Positions 25,850-36,400 of a DNA stretch of 64,000 nt are shown piece after piece. The DNA lies in NCBI RefSeq assembly GCF_001640805.2, contig NC_066850.1, positions 10,574,510 to 10,638,509 on the forward strand. Direction: 5' to 3'. The position numbers and the translations under genes are program-made. A model generated the notes under the pieces. The model searched no databases. It had not been told where the DNA came from and worked only from the letters and a program-made list of their open reading frames with translations. How positions within the stretch are numbered: the first letter of the stretch is position 1; each line of letters begins with the position of its first letter. This DNA is from Lates calcarifer (lineage: Eukaryota > Chordata > Actinopteri > Centropomidae).

Positions 25850-26095
25850 TTTTTTTTTGTTACTGATAAATCTTAGAGCCAAAGATGACATCTTCAAATG
25901 TCTGGCTTTGTCCAATAAAGACTATAAAACCCAAAAGATGATTTTTTTTCTGTCATATAAAACAAAGACAAGCAGCAAATTCTGAGAAGATACTATAAGC
26001 AATTTCTTAAAAATATTTTTTGCTTTTGTTTGCAACACTACAATAGTTAGTGATGAACTTTCTGTTGATCCTCTAGTTGATTTATAGGCTAAGCA
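25850..26095. repeat. Dispersed AT-rich repeat
   Basis: This is the same kind of sequence as 8480-8745 (for example aaagatgacatcttcaaatg and tctgtcatataaaacaaaga), located just downstream of the zinc-finger gene. Confidence 0.5.
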
Positions 26096-26564
26096 ATGCT
26101 AAAAATAAACCAACAGGTTTATCAATAGTGAAAATAACTTGGCTGTAGACTTACAAAGATATAATAAATATAATATAAAGATTCTAAAATATCATCAGAT
26201 GCCATATATCAAAAACATAAATAAAGCTTGACATTATTAGGGTGAAAAACAAGTTCAATAGGCTATCATACAATTTAACAATAAAAACCATTTAACACAT
26301 GCATATAGAAATTGTCTTAGAATACTGTTTTAGCACATAAAGAATACACATATTTCACTGTTTACATCCATAGGCAATTATTCAGTACATGTGGCAAAAC
26401 TTGTGTTTTTGTTTCTCCACTTAGCCATTAGCAGCCGTGAGTGTCCGCTGCACATGCACAAGTCTTAATAAGTGTATCATGAGTCTACCTGGGATTTAGT
26501 ATGAAGCATGGAGTAGGGACACTCTATTTGTGTTGTCCAGTGTTTAGTCAGTAGTGTTGTTTCA

Positions 26565-26661
26565 CCACAAGATGGCAGTATAGTAGTAATAATGATGATC
26601 AGCGGCTGAGCAGCTGTACCTCACAGGGGAGGGTGAGCTGTCAGTGTTGCCCCCTACTGCC
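26565..26661. promoter_or_regulatory. Pair of opposed CTCF-like motifs downstream of the zinc-finger gene
   Basis: CCACAAGATGGCAG (26565-26578, plus) and, on the minus strand, GGCAGTAGGGGGCAAC (26646-26661) both resemble the CTCF core. The minus-strand site converges with the plus-strand site at 18571. Confidence 0.35.
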
Positions 26662-27699
26662 ACAGCTTGTGTTGGAGGATTTTGACTCTGCAAGCTCCCT
26701 AATACATAAATAATAACCGTGTTTATCCTTCATTAACATCCATATTTCAATTCTCAGTATATATTGAGAGTGAACATGTTTACATTGTAATTTGCGGGGA
26801 AACTTGTTTGTTTATGCAGCTTTTTGGTTTATGCAACATAAATTTCCCAACAAATGTTTATACAGGCTCAGTGACTGCAAATCAATATTTATCCTCTGCT
26901 CTTCCTCACAGTCCATGTCACCTGACTGTTTACTCAGCCTGAGTGACAGTTGAAACCACAGTGGCAGCAGCTATAGCAGCATCCCTGCCCATTTCCAGAG
27001 AAACTGCTCCCATCTCTCAGAAAAATCAAAGGCCGACTGAGTCAGAGCCTCTCCAGAGTGTTGGGAGCAGATCACTTTTTAACCCAAAGCATATTGATTT
27101 ATATGGGGCTGTAATTGCTTCAGTGTGTCCTGGATTATTCCCCCCGTAATTGAGGCCTGGCAGAGGTCTCTTTCCTAGACATAGCCTCTCCAGTGCCAGG
27201 TGGTGGGCAGAGAGGAGCGCTGCACCCAGAGGAGCACCGCACCCACTCCCCAGCCAGCCAGGAGAGAGCCAGGGAACGGTGGCCCGTACCCCCCAATAGC
27301 ACTCGTCGTCGCGGAATAAGTAAACAACACAAACAGCACACTTCCCTGCATGCTTTGAGGTATCGCGCTCAGGCCCCCGTCCAGCTCTAATTACAGAATG
27401 AGGCAGCACATTATGAGCAAAGCTGGATGGGACGGACAGCTCACTGCAGTATCACTGACACTAAAAAGCTCTGAATCTGTGCATTTTTTTGGATAGTTGG
27501 CTCTCGTGTGTGGTTTGTCTCTCCAGGATTAGTTGTGTTTACTGAAACCACCTATTAAGGCTGTAATTACTGTACATGCTATTGTTCAAGTATTTGTTTT
27601 GTGTTTTTGTTCGTGACTCAGTGGAACATTCCTGGATTTTGTAACAGATGGAATGCTTGCACGCTCTAACAAGTCTCGAGATTATCGTGGTGTCACAAG

Positions 27700-27800
27700 T
27701 ACAAATGGGGGTAGACAAAATAATAGAAACACTCCGTGAAAATGGACCTAAGTCGCCAATGAGAATTCCACCACTGGGACGTTTGTCTTACAGTTTGTGC
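27700..27800. repeat. Possible dispersed repeat fragment
   Basis: The text gggggtagacaaaataatag followed by aaacactccgtgaaaatg resembles a repeat end I associate with fish genomes. Only this copy was noted in the window. Confidence 0.35.
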
Positions 27801-28272
27801 CATATGTTGCCCTGATTTTTCCAGGATTTGAATGAACAATGCACCTGCAGTTCATGCGACCTCTTTACTGTGATGCTTTGTGGACCCTAACCTGAATCTG
27901 AAATTGTCATACTATGATGTAAACCGTAAGACTGAAAATTGCTTTAAAACCTTTCAAAGTGCACACACTGAGGTCATAATAACTTGTAAGGAGAGGTCAC
28001 AAAAGACACAAGATTTGCCTCAGAGGAAGAGTTAGACATTTTACAGTCAGCAGTTGGAAGGTTTTGTTTTTTTTTCTCACAGCAAAAAAGCTCTGATAAA
28101 GACTTTTTGCATTATCTGCCCAGCACCAAACACTAGACATATGAAGATAGTAACTAGCAGATATGTGTTTATTTTCTCCAATACTTGATAAAACCATAGT
28201 GTCTTAAGGCTGCTCAATTCTTCTGTCCCCAACTGGCCAAAAAGTGAATTATTGCAGCTTTAAAATCTCCCC

Positions 28273-28619
28273 CACCAATCAGAGTGCTGCGGTAACTGGT
28301 TTTTGGCCACTTGGGAGCAATGGAACAAGCTGTAAATACAACATTTAATAAAAGAAAATATGTTTTTTTATCCATACCAATTCCTCCATCCATTCTCTCA
28401 TTTTCATCCACTTGCATTCATTTGCATTCTGCACCACTGTCTGTATCTGTGTATCCGTCCCACTCTGACATTTATTTGGCAGGAGAGACCAGACGGGATG
28501 CTGTTAACACTGCAAAAAATGTCAATCTTTGCAAGTCTCAGTTCACCAGTCAGAGTGCTGCAGTAGCTAGTTTTTGGCCGCCTGGGAGCAGTGGAACAAG
28601 CTGTACAATATAACATTTG
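28273..28619 (+). repeat. Composite of direct repeats
   Basis: Two direct copies of a roughly 75-bp unit (28273-28346 and 28544-28619, sharing cagagtgctgc, tttttggcc and tggaacaagctgta) flank a 159-bp unit (28380-28538). The central unit recurs at 29895-30053. Confidence 0.8.
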
Positions 28620-29894
28620 CATACTATTACTTGTGACGGTGAGCGTTGCCTACTGCCCAAATAACTGCCTATTTTCGCATCCAGTCACTGAGCAATGTTG
28701 GCATTCATTACGAGTTAGCTTTGTTTTGGTCTCTACCAGCTCCTGAAGGAAAGTAGCTTTTTAGCAGCTAAATGCTCCACCATGTTCACCCGCTAGTTGC
28801 AAATTGTGTCAGTCTGGTGTTTGGTGCAGAGCAGGTAGTGTATAGTGGGTTTTTGTTAGTGCATGTTAACATGAAAATATTGATTAGTGCAGCTTTAACT
28901 GGTAAGTGCTGATAATTGGGACCAGTATTGTTGTATCTTTATCAGCCTCCCTGTTGTGTGTTCAGTTACACAGACCAAATCACAATCACATTAGCTGAGT
29001 AGACTGGTGTCAAAGAAACATGCAGTAAATAACAACCACTGCCTTTGAAGAACATTGCTCTATTGTTGTCATTTCTTTATTGTTCAACATCCAAGTTTAG
29101 TTTCCTAAGAAACTGATGCGATAACAGTTTGCTGAAAATCCTGCCACTTCCAACATGTTCAGCGATCACAAACAGTTAAACTGTCCCAGAGATATTTTTG
29201 AAAAAGTAGGTTTTGATCATCAACAGGCACCACGGAATTTCCTGGCCTTTTTGCCAAAATACTGTGACCCCTGCGTGTTACTACGGAAACATAGCGTATC
29301 AAAACAAGCGCCCCATTTCTTGCGTTTGCTCCATGACGCACCTTTATTTCTTCCATATGAACAGTGTATGGCACAGCACAGCGTTTTGATAACAATATTT
29401 GCTCTGAATGCATGGACAACAGTGCCACACACACAAACTCATGTGCACCAGCACGTTGCCCGGTATAACCACCAAGCTTGGGAAAGTAATACACACATTT
29501 AAAAAAAAAACACAAATTACCCCTACAATCACTTGCAATAGATACCCTGCTTTCATTGTTTTTGCAAAGTTTTTTTGTTTTAGTCAATGGATAAAGGAGG
29601 AAATATAACACAGAGAACCCACTGAGCTGGAAAAACCCTCAGACTAATCAAGAGAATAGAGAAGGATTGCTCTCCTAATCAAGTGTGTGTACGTGTGTGC
29701 GCTTGCATGTGTGTGTGTCCTCATGTGAACCTGTGTGTGTGCCCAGACATATCCCCAGCCTCACACATTCCCTCCCATCTTGGGTACCAGCCCTGCTATC
29801 CCCACACACAGCCCTCCATCCTCCCTTCGCCGCTGTGGCGTTCACGCAGGTTTTTGCAAAAACCAAATGCTTTATCTCGTTTTTCATCCACTCC

Positions 29895-30053
29895 ACTTCT
29901 TCCTCCGTCCTCTCACTTTCATCCACTTGCATTCATTTGCATTCTGCACCGCTGTCTGTATCTGTGTATCCGTCCCGCTCGGACATTTATTTGGCAGGAG
30001 AGACCAGACGGGATGCTGTTAACACTGCAAAAAATGTCAATCTTTGCAAGTCT
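29895..30053 (+). repeat. Second copy of the 159-bp unit
   Basis: It closely matches 28380-28538, offset 1515 bp, including tccacttgcattcatttgca and gagaccagacgggatgctgt. It ends in the terminal repeat used by the element at 30023-30365. Confidence 0.85.
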
Positions 30054-30365
30054 TTTTGTGTTGCTTTTTGGTGACATAGGGAAAGTGCTCCAAATGAGGT
30101 GATGTAACTGCTTGTTATTAGATTTGCTGCAAGAATTTTCTTTTGTAACTAAAACTCTATTTAAACAAGGCAGATCATATATCCATTACCAATAAAATGA
30201 CACTGAATTCAATGAAAAAACTCAATTAAAAAGTGGGACTGCATTGTAAATAAGTGACAGTATCCAAGTGACATGTATTTTTAACACTTCTTCAAAAAGA
30301 TAAGTGTCACTTGGAGATTCTCTCCTCATCAAAATGACTTGCAAAGATGGACATTTTTTACAGTG
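30023..30365. mobile_element. Non-autonomous element with 29-bp terminal inverted repeats
   Basis: The left end, 30023-30051, and the right end, 30337-30365, are reverse complements with two mismatches over 29 bases (outer bases CACTG). The 343-bp element has no coding capacity. A target-site duplication is not obvious. The left terminus also lies at 28509-28537, without a nearby partner. Confidence 0.65.
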
Positions 30366-30458
30366 AACACTTTGTCCTTCCTACACCAGAAGGGAGTGAA
30401 AACAAGCCTTTCCCTGGTCAATGAGTTCACTGAGGCGGATGTCTCCTTAGACAAGGCT

Positions 30459-30491
30459 GGGGGGGGGGGGGGTGGCGATGGTGGTGGGGGG
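30459..30491 (+). repeat. G-run with quadruplex-forming potential
   Basis: Fourteen consecutive G, then GG, GG, GG and six G separated by one to three bases. It could form a G-quadruplex, and is also a likely site of assembly error. Confidence 0.7.
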
Positions 30492-31406
30492 CTCAAAAGT
30501 CTTGCAACCGAAGAGAAAAGAGAGTCAGAGCAAGCGAGGGAGGGAGGGAGAGAAACCTGGCACCAAGACAGTTCAGAGCATTGGGCATTAGAGACGGCGA
30601 ACAAGGGAAGGTCAGCCCCCACCGCCACCCCTCCACCCCCCTTCTTCTTCTTCCTACTACTGCATCAGCAGATGTACTGCACAAGCCCATCATCAATATC
30701 AATACTGCCAGACCACAGCTACAGTGATAACAGGAAAATCTGTGCTGAGGCATTTGCACGCTAGATTGTGGGGTCTTTTATGTCGAGAGCCAGTGAAAGA
30801 TGAGATAATTTCACATCTAAGATCAGCCACTGACAGAGAGGCTTACGGGCGTCAGTAACCGGCCACGTCCCTGATCTGATGCTAACAAGGTCATCCTCTG
30901 GTCTGAAAGCAGCTTTGTCCCTCTAATCAGAGGAGCATCATCATCATATTCCACATTGTATCAGCAGCTCCTGACAGTGACGCAATCCACCAGGGGAGGC
31001 AAACAGAGAAGCTGTTCAGTGCACATCTCGTCTCCCAACAGCAGTCCTGAGAAGAAGATAAGCCAGGTCACAGATTGAGGTCATGGACCTGCATATATGC
31101 CAGTAGACCTGAAGTTAGCGAGTTGTAGGAAAGCTATGAAAAGCCCTTAATCAAACCAAGGCTTTTGAATGGAGATATGTTATTCAATGCACCAACTGTC
31201 TAGGTATAAAGTGAGTCAGCATTATTGACCGATTAATTTAATAAACCATCATGGGTTTGTTTGGCTGCACTGCAAACAGACACAACAGTTGCTTATCTGT
31301 CATATTTTTTTTGACAAAGCAGCTGCTCAACAAGTGTTTTCTGTAGTATTAAACCACACTTGCGTGTTGAACAACTAATTGTTTTCCCTCATTTAGTCAT
31401 TTAGCT

Positions 31407-31612
31407 CAGTGGTTCCCAACTTTCTTTGCTTTGTGACTCTTTAAAATGAACTGAGGATCTTACAGCACAGGTTAAATATGATTATGAGCTGTGAGCAGTT
31501 CATAGGAAGAGCAATTTTCTTTTCTTAGATTGTTTTATATTGATAATTTTTACAAAACAGCCCAGAATTTCACAAAAAGTCAGAAAAAGTTAAAACATTT
31601 TGTGCTGCAGGA

Positions 31613-31664
<52 letters not shown>

Positions 31665-31926
31665 ATTTGACATTTTTGCCCTAAGAAAACAATGATTTTG
31701 ACTTAGTGTTAGCTTTAGAAGATTTAACTTAGTAGTTCTCAAAGATTTTGGCTAATGAATTGCTCTTCTTAGATTGTTTTATGTGAAAATTTGTCACAAA
31801 ATTACCCCACAAAAAAGTGAAAATCATAAAAATAATCAGACAGAATGAACTTAATCTTCCTTGACCTTTCAGATTTATCTTGCGACCCCTTCATGGGCCA
31901 CGATCCTTATGTTGGGAACCACCGAT
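31407..31926. mobile_element. hAT-like non-autonomous element
   Basis: The left end has cagtggttcccaac and the right end gttgggaaccac, inverted repeats of the type seen in hAT-derived elements of fish and mammals. The inside is non-coding and contains the microsatellite at 31612-31660. Target-site duplications are not clear. Confidence 0.6.
31612..31660. repeat. AT/GT compound microsatellite
   Basis: About nine AT units followed by fifteen GT units, inside the hAT-like element. Confidence 0.97.
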
Positions 31927-33442
31927 TACAGTCAAGATATGAATGGGCTCTGAAGGCTGTGTACCATGGGTGTGATTCAGTGCAGTCCGTGTCATATGGG
32001 GACATTTGATCGTGCTTGTGTTTTGACCCACTTTACCCCAACAACCCTAACTGTTGCGTGTCTTCAGCCTCCGTCCCCTTAGGATCCAACATTGCTTGTG
32101 ATGCTACACTTACATACACTGGCCGAGCATGCTGGGATACGCGCTGGTGTCCTGTTTTATGATTGGGTCACAGCACTGATCTCATGTTTAGTGACTGGAT
32201 CAGTGGTGATATCCCATCCTGGCTGAAAACTCTCTTTAAGCCCTCGCCTCGTGTGAAGCTTTGCTCTGTCACTGCTGCTTTTTTCCCATGTGTCACAGTG
32301 GGAACACTGGGGCCCTCACGTTACCATTATTTTGGGGGTGGAGGGGGGCCACAATGGGTGCCATCAAGTGTTTGTCAGTGCACCAGAAAGCAACCAGCTC
32401 TGTAGCGTGCTCCAGAGTGGTGGCTGAAATCAGAAATATGAAAAATATGAAGTCATGTCTTCTTCACCATAAATCCCCCCATGTGTTTTTGTTTTTCCAC
32501 TCTTTTTTTCACATCAGTCACTCAGTTCGCAGAAGCATCAGATGTCATTTGCAGACAAACCTGCTTGTATGGACTGAAAAATCAGCACAGAAAACCAGAG
32601 CAGTGACTGATTTATTACATGAAATTACAGTGACAATGTGCAGAAAAGCAGCAAATCCCAGCACAGAGGCAAAGAGTTTAGGGGGAGCAGGATTTGAAAT
32701 GTGGCTTTCTGGTTATCTCTGGCTCATATTTGCTCTGTTACAGTACAAAAAGTACCAGATTTTTCCATATTCAGTCCAGTGCACATGTATTCAGCTTTTT
32801 TATTAAGCTTTTTATTAGGTTTTCATGTTAGTAGCACAGTGTTGACTAAGTGGAAAAGTGTTTTTAATGATTTATTTTACCCTTGATCAGATCAGACTTT
32901 GGATAGACTGGCTGCTGAATTACGCAGTGCCAAATTACGCACAACAACCAACGGTCATATCATAACCTCCAGCTTGTCTTTAACTTCTCCTTCGTGAGGT
33001 TTCAGCTCATGAAATAGTGTGTTATATGATAGTGAGCTGCTGCTGGTGGGGCAGCGGCGCTTTTTCTATCTTGATCTGAACTACTAACCAAGTCTTAGAG
33101 AGATCAAAATTCAATCCCGTTCTGAGAAAAAAAGAAATGACGTTATTTGAATATGTGCCCAAAATCCTTAATGAATAACTTAGGACGAGTAGGAGGCAAA
33201 TGCTGCCCCAGCTGTTTCCTGTTGAAAATGTCTGTGTAATGTAGATAAATGTGAGGGATTTTCTCTCTAAATCCGTCTCCTGTTCGCTAAATCTCACTTC
33301 TCCAAAACGAGCCTGCGCAATGGAACAAAGTCGGAATATTGAGATGTGACATTGCCCGCATCTCATCCTCTTTCTCCCCGTTTTTTAATGACTTCAAACA
33401 AGTTCATTTTCGCCGGGCTTTGACTTGCGGAGACCCGTGGGG

Positions 33443-33490
33443 ATGTCTAGCGCTCTTTCCTTTCAGTGGCATTTATGTGATGTCTTCAAG
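33443..33490 (+). CDS. igf1: igf1 exon 1 coding part
   Basis: Sixteen codons, [16 protein letters not shown], end at donor GTAACT. They match the known teleost IGF-1 leader. The exon is too short to show up as an open reading frame and was found by looking for the leader sequence. Confidence 0.95.
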
Positions 33491-36400
33491 GTAACTTACC
33501 TGATTTCCTTTGACACTATACATTATCACCTTGGTTCTTCACTTGCTCACTATTTGCACACAGCATCCTTACTTACTAAACTGACACAATAAAGCGGAAT
33601 TTCAACTGCTTATTTATATTTTGCAGCTTTTAAATGCACGATAAATGTGGATTTATTCAGATTTTTATCCTTTTTATTCAGTTAGTAAACAACTGTCTTG
33701 CATGTTTTGGTGATTTTTTTCCCAGCAGATAATGAGAGATTCTCCTCCTTTTGCTTTAATTGACTTTTTCTTTTTTGGAAGTCTTGACATGCAATCGTGC
33801 GTGAGTTTCACTGCACGGATGAATGGGTTTATCATCCTCTGTCTCTGTGCGCCCTGCGCTCTTTTTTACAGCAGAAAGCCCTAATGCAGCTCTGCAACTT
33901 TCAAAGTAATTACTGCTGAGTCTGCATTTATTAAGTGCTAAATATCTAACCTGATGCTGCGGGGTTAAGAGAGAGGGGAGCTTAACACGAAATGCTTAAG
34001 GGTGTCGGGACCGTGCGGCTGGGGTTGTGATGCAGATGGATAATGTCCTGTGTTTATCCTCTTTATTATGTATATTTGGCTCACTCTGCTTCCTCCGCTG
34101 GGTTTGGCGGGAGAGCCGTTTTCCATCTCACATTTTGGATCGGAAAGATCCCTGGCGCTCTTTGCATCTTTTATTCTGCTTTTTCTTATTTTTGAGCACT
34201 TTTGGTTTAGTTTTTGTGCGTAATATTGCGCAGACAGCTGCATTTTGGCATAGGCGAACTGCGGGAAATAATGTTATATTTTTAAATTTCACTGACTAAC
34301 ATGGACTGTTGTTAACTTATTAGGTTATATGCAGGGGCTGAGTAGCCAGATGATAAGCAGGAAGGTGTGTTTCCAATTTGGACGCGCTCTGCTGGGTTGC
34401 GCACAGGCGCTCCGGAGCATCAGAGCTGGTCAGCCTCCTGTTTGACTGTTTGACGCTGACATCAAGTGGAAGTTCGGATTTTATACATTTTCTTCCAAAA
34501 CCCTGTAAAGTTCCCATCCTTTTCCTTTTTTACAGAGGGAATCAGCTGGATGTTAAAGAGAAAACCTTAAGCTCAGGGGGTTCAATCTTTTGTGATAAAA
34601 TGTTTAATGTTGCCACTACTGATGTGCCTTTGAGCAAGGCACCAAGTCACCAACTGCCATAGCTGAATTGTTCAATAGCCAGGAGTGCATTATGACAACA
34701 GGCTTTAAAATTGACTTTCAGTGCCTCAGTTTGTGATTAAATGGAAATCTCTCTTTTATGATGCTCTGCCTTTAACAGCAGCGAAAATGTCAAAGCTCTC
34801 CCTCTCTCCCTGTGCGCAGAGTGCGATGTGCTGTATCTCCTGTAGCCACACCCTCTCACTACTGCTGTGCGTCCTCACCCTGACTCCGACGGCAACAGGG
34901 GCGGGCCCAGAGACCCTGTGCGGGGCGGAGCTGGTCGACACGCTGCAGTTTGTATGTGGAGAGAGAGGCTTTTATTTCAGTAAGTGCACCTTTTTATTTA
35001 TTCATAAAGGTTGGCTCTATCTGTCCCAGAGCTCTCCACCTCCAGCGAACTCATAAATAAAAAAGCAGCCAGTTTGACATCTTGTCTTGACTTTCCCTGC
35101 ATCAAGGTTCTCTTTCTTCCTTCATTCATTCCTCTTCCACTGGTACATCTCCTTTTTAAGATCACATTCATCCCTTTGTGTCAATGCTTGACTCTTATTT
35201 ATGGATTGAAGCCCACACTTTGAGCAAGAAACCTAAATGAAATATAGAATAACGATAAGTAACTATATTATTGGTGGCAAATCACAGTTTTTGCCCATGG
35301 GCAAAGGGCTTAAAGTGGAATTTGGCTGACTATCTCTAAGAAAAAGGAGGGGTAGAAACTAAATGTGGCTGTGAAGTTTTTTCTTTTTTCCACCAGAGAA
35401 GGGAAAGCTACCCAAAGAAAACCCTCCACCAAGAATCCAGGATTTAAATCTCACATTTTTCCATTAAGGGTACAACCCATCCCAGAACAGCACAGGATAT
35501 ATGGAGCTACCGAGGTTAGGTGCAATGTTCCACCAGCAGCCAGTGTTTCTCAGGACATGTATCCTAATCTTTCTGTCAGAGACGAGCAGTGTGGCTGTAC
35601 ATTAACAGTATATCTGGCTCAAACACTACAGAGCTGAAGTTTATAACCTCATTATTCATGTTTCTTTGGGTGACATCCATCAATTAAGCCAATTTGCACC
35701 AAATGACCTCAAAAAGCATTGTATATCCACCAAAAGTCATTTTTTAAACCTTTCTAACAATTGATCATCCTTCTGACTCCACTGCAGTTTTGACATAACA
35801 ATCCATTATTAATGGTTTGGTTCAGTCCCAAAGTTATGAAAGATTTTCCACATGTGGTGGACTTTGTCAGCTGCCAATTTCAAAAAGAAGAAGATATAAG
35901 ATTTCTGTGGGAAATCAGGAGCATCTATAGTGCTTTTGCTGTTGTTCTCTCTTCCAGTAATTGATTGCTTTCACCTGACCCTGGAATGGTTTGTAAATAC
36001 ACCTTCTCAAGAACTTGGTGACTGATGGACGATTAGAGACCCGGAGGGGCCCAGTCTTTGAATCCAAATTTCAGTACAGCACTAGGAATAATGCAGTAGT
36101 GGCCTTCATGTAGTCATGCCAATCTAAAGCCATCAAAAGGTTAAATAGATGAGTACATATTATAGGTAAGATAATGAAAAAATTGGTCTACAGCCATGCT
36201 ACCAGCTCAGTGAGAATGTATTGTATTGTAACAGCAGTCCTTTGAGCTAAATGCTAACATGCTAACATGCTGATGTTCAGAAGGTAATGTTCTCAGTCTT
36301 AATTTGACATGTTAGCATGCTAACATTTACTATTTCATTTTGACCTGACAATGGAGGAAAAATTAAGGGCTATTTGATTATCATAATTCATCTCTGGGGG

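Larger units (their letters stand above)
25409..33442. other. Spacer between the zinc-finger gene and igf1
   Basis: No exon is recognisable. The stretch holds remnants of several dispersed elements (25850-26095, 27700-27800, 28273-28619, 29895-30365, 31407-31926), two CTCF-like motifs at 26565 and 26646, a possibly conserved block at 26880-27420, a GT-rich region near 29680 and a G-run at 30459. The last few hundred bases include the igf1 promoter and 5' UTR, whose start I cannot fix. Confidence 0.5.

Noticed and set aside
29155..29611. Overlapping open frames of 115 and 150 codons on opposite strands
   Set aside because: No recognisable motif, no splice or promoter context, and the region is surrounded by repeats.
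30339..30764. 141-codon open frame with a Gly run and a Pro/Phe-rich end
   Set aside because: It is produced by the G-run and low-complexity DNA, and overlaps a mobile-element terminus.
32261..32806. 181-codon open frame before igf1
   Set aside because: The composition looks random, with no domain and no conserved start context; probably chance.
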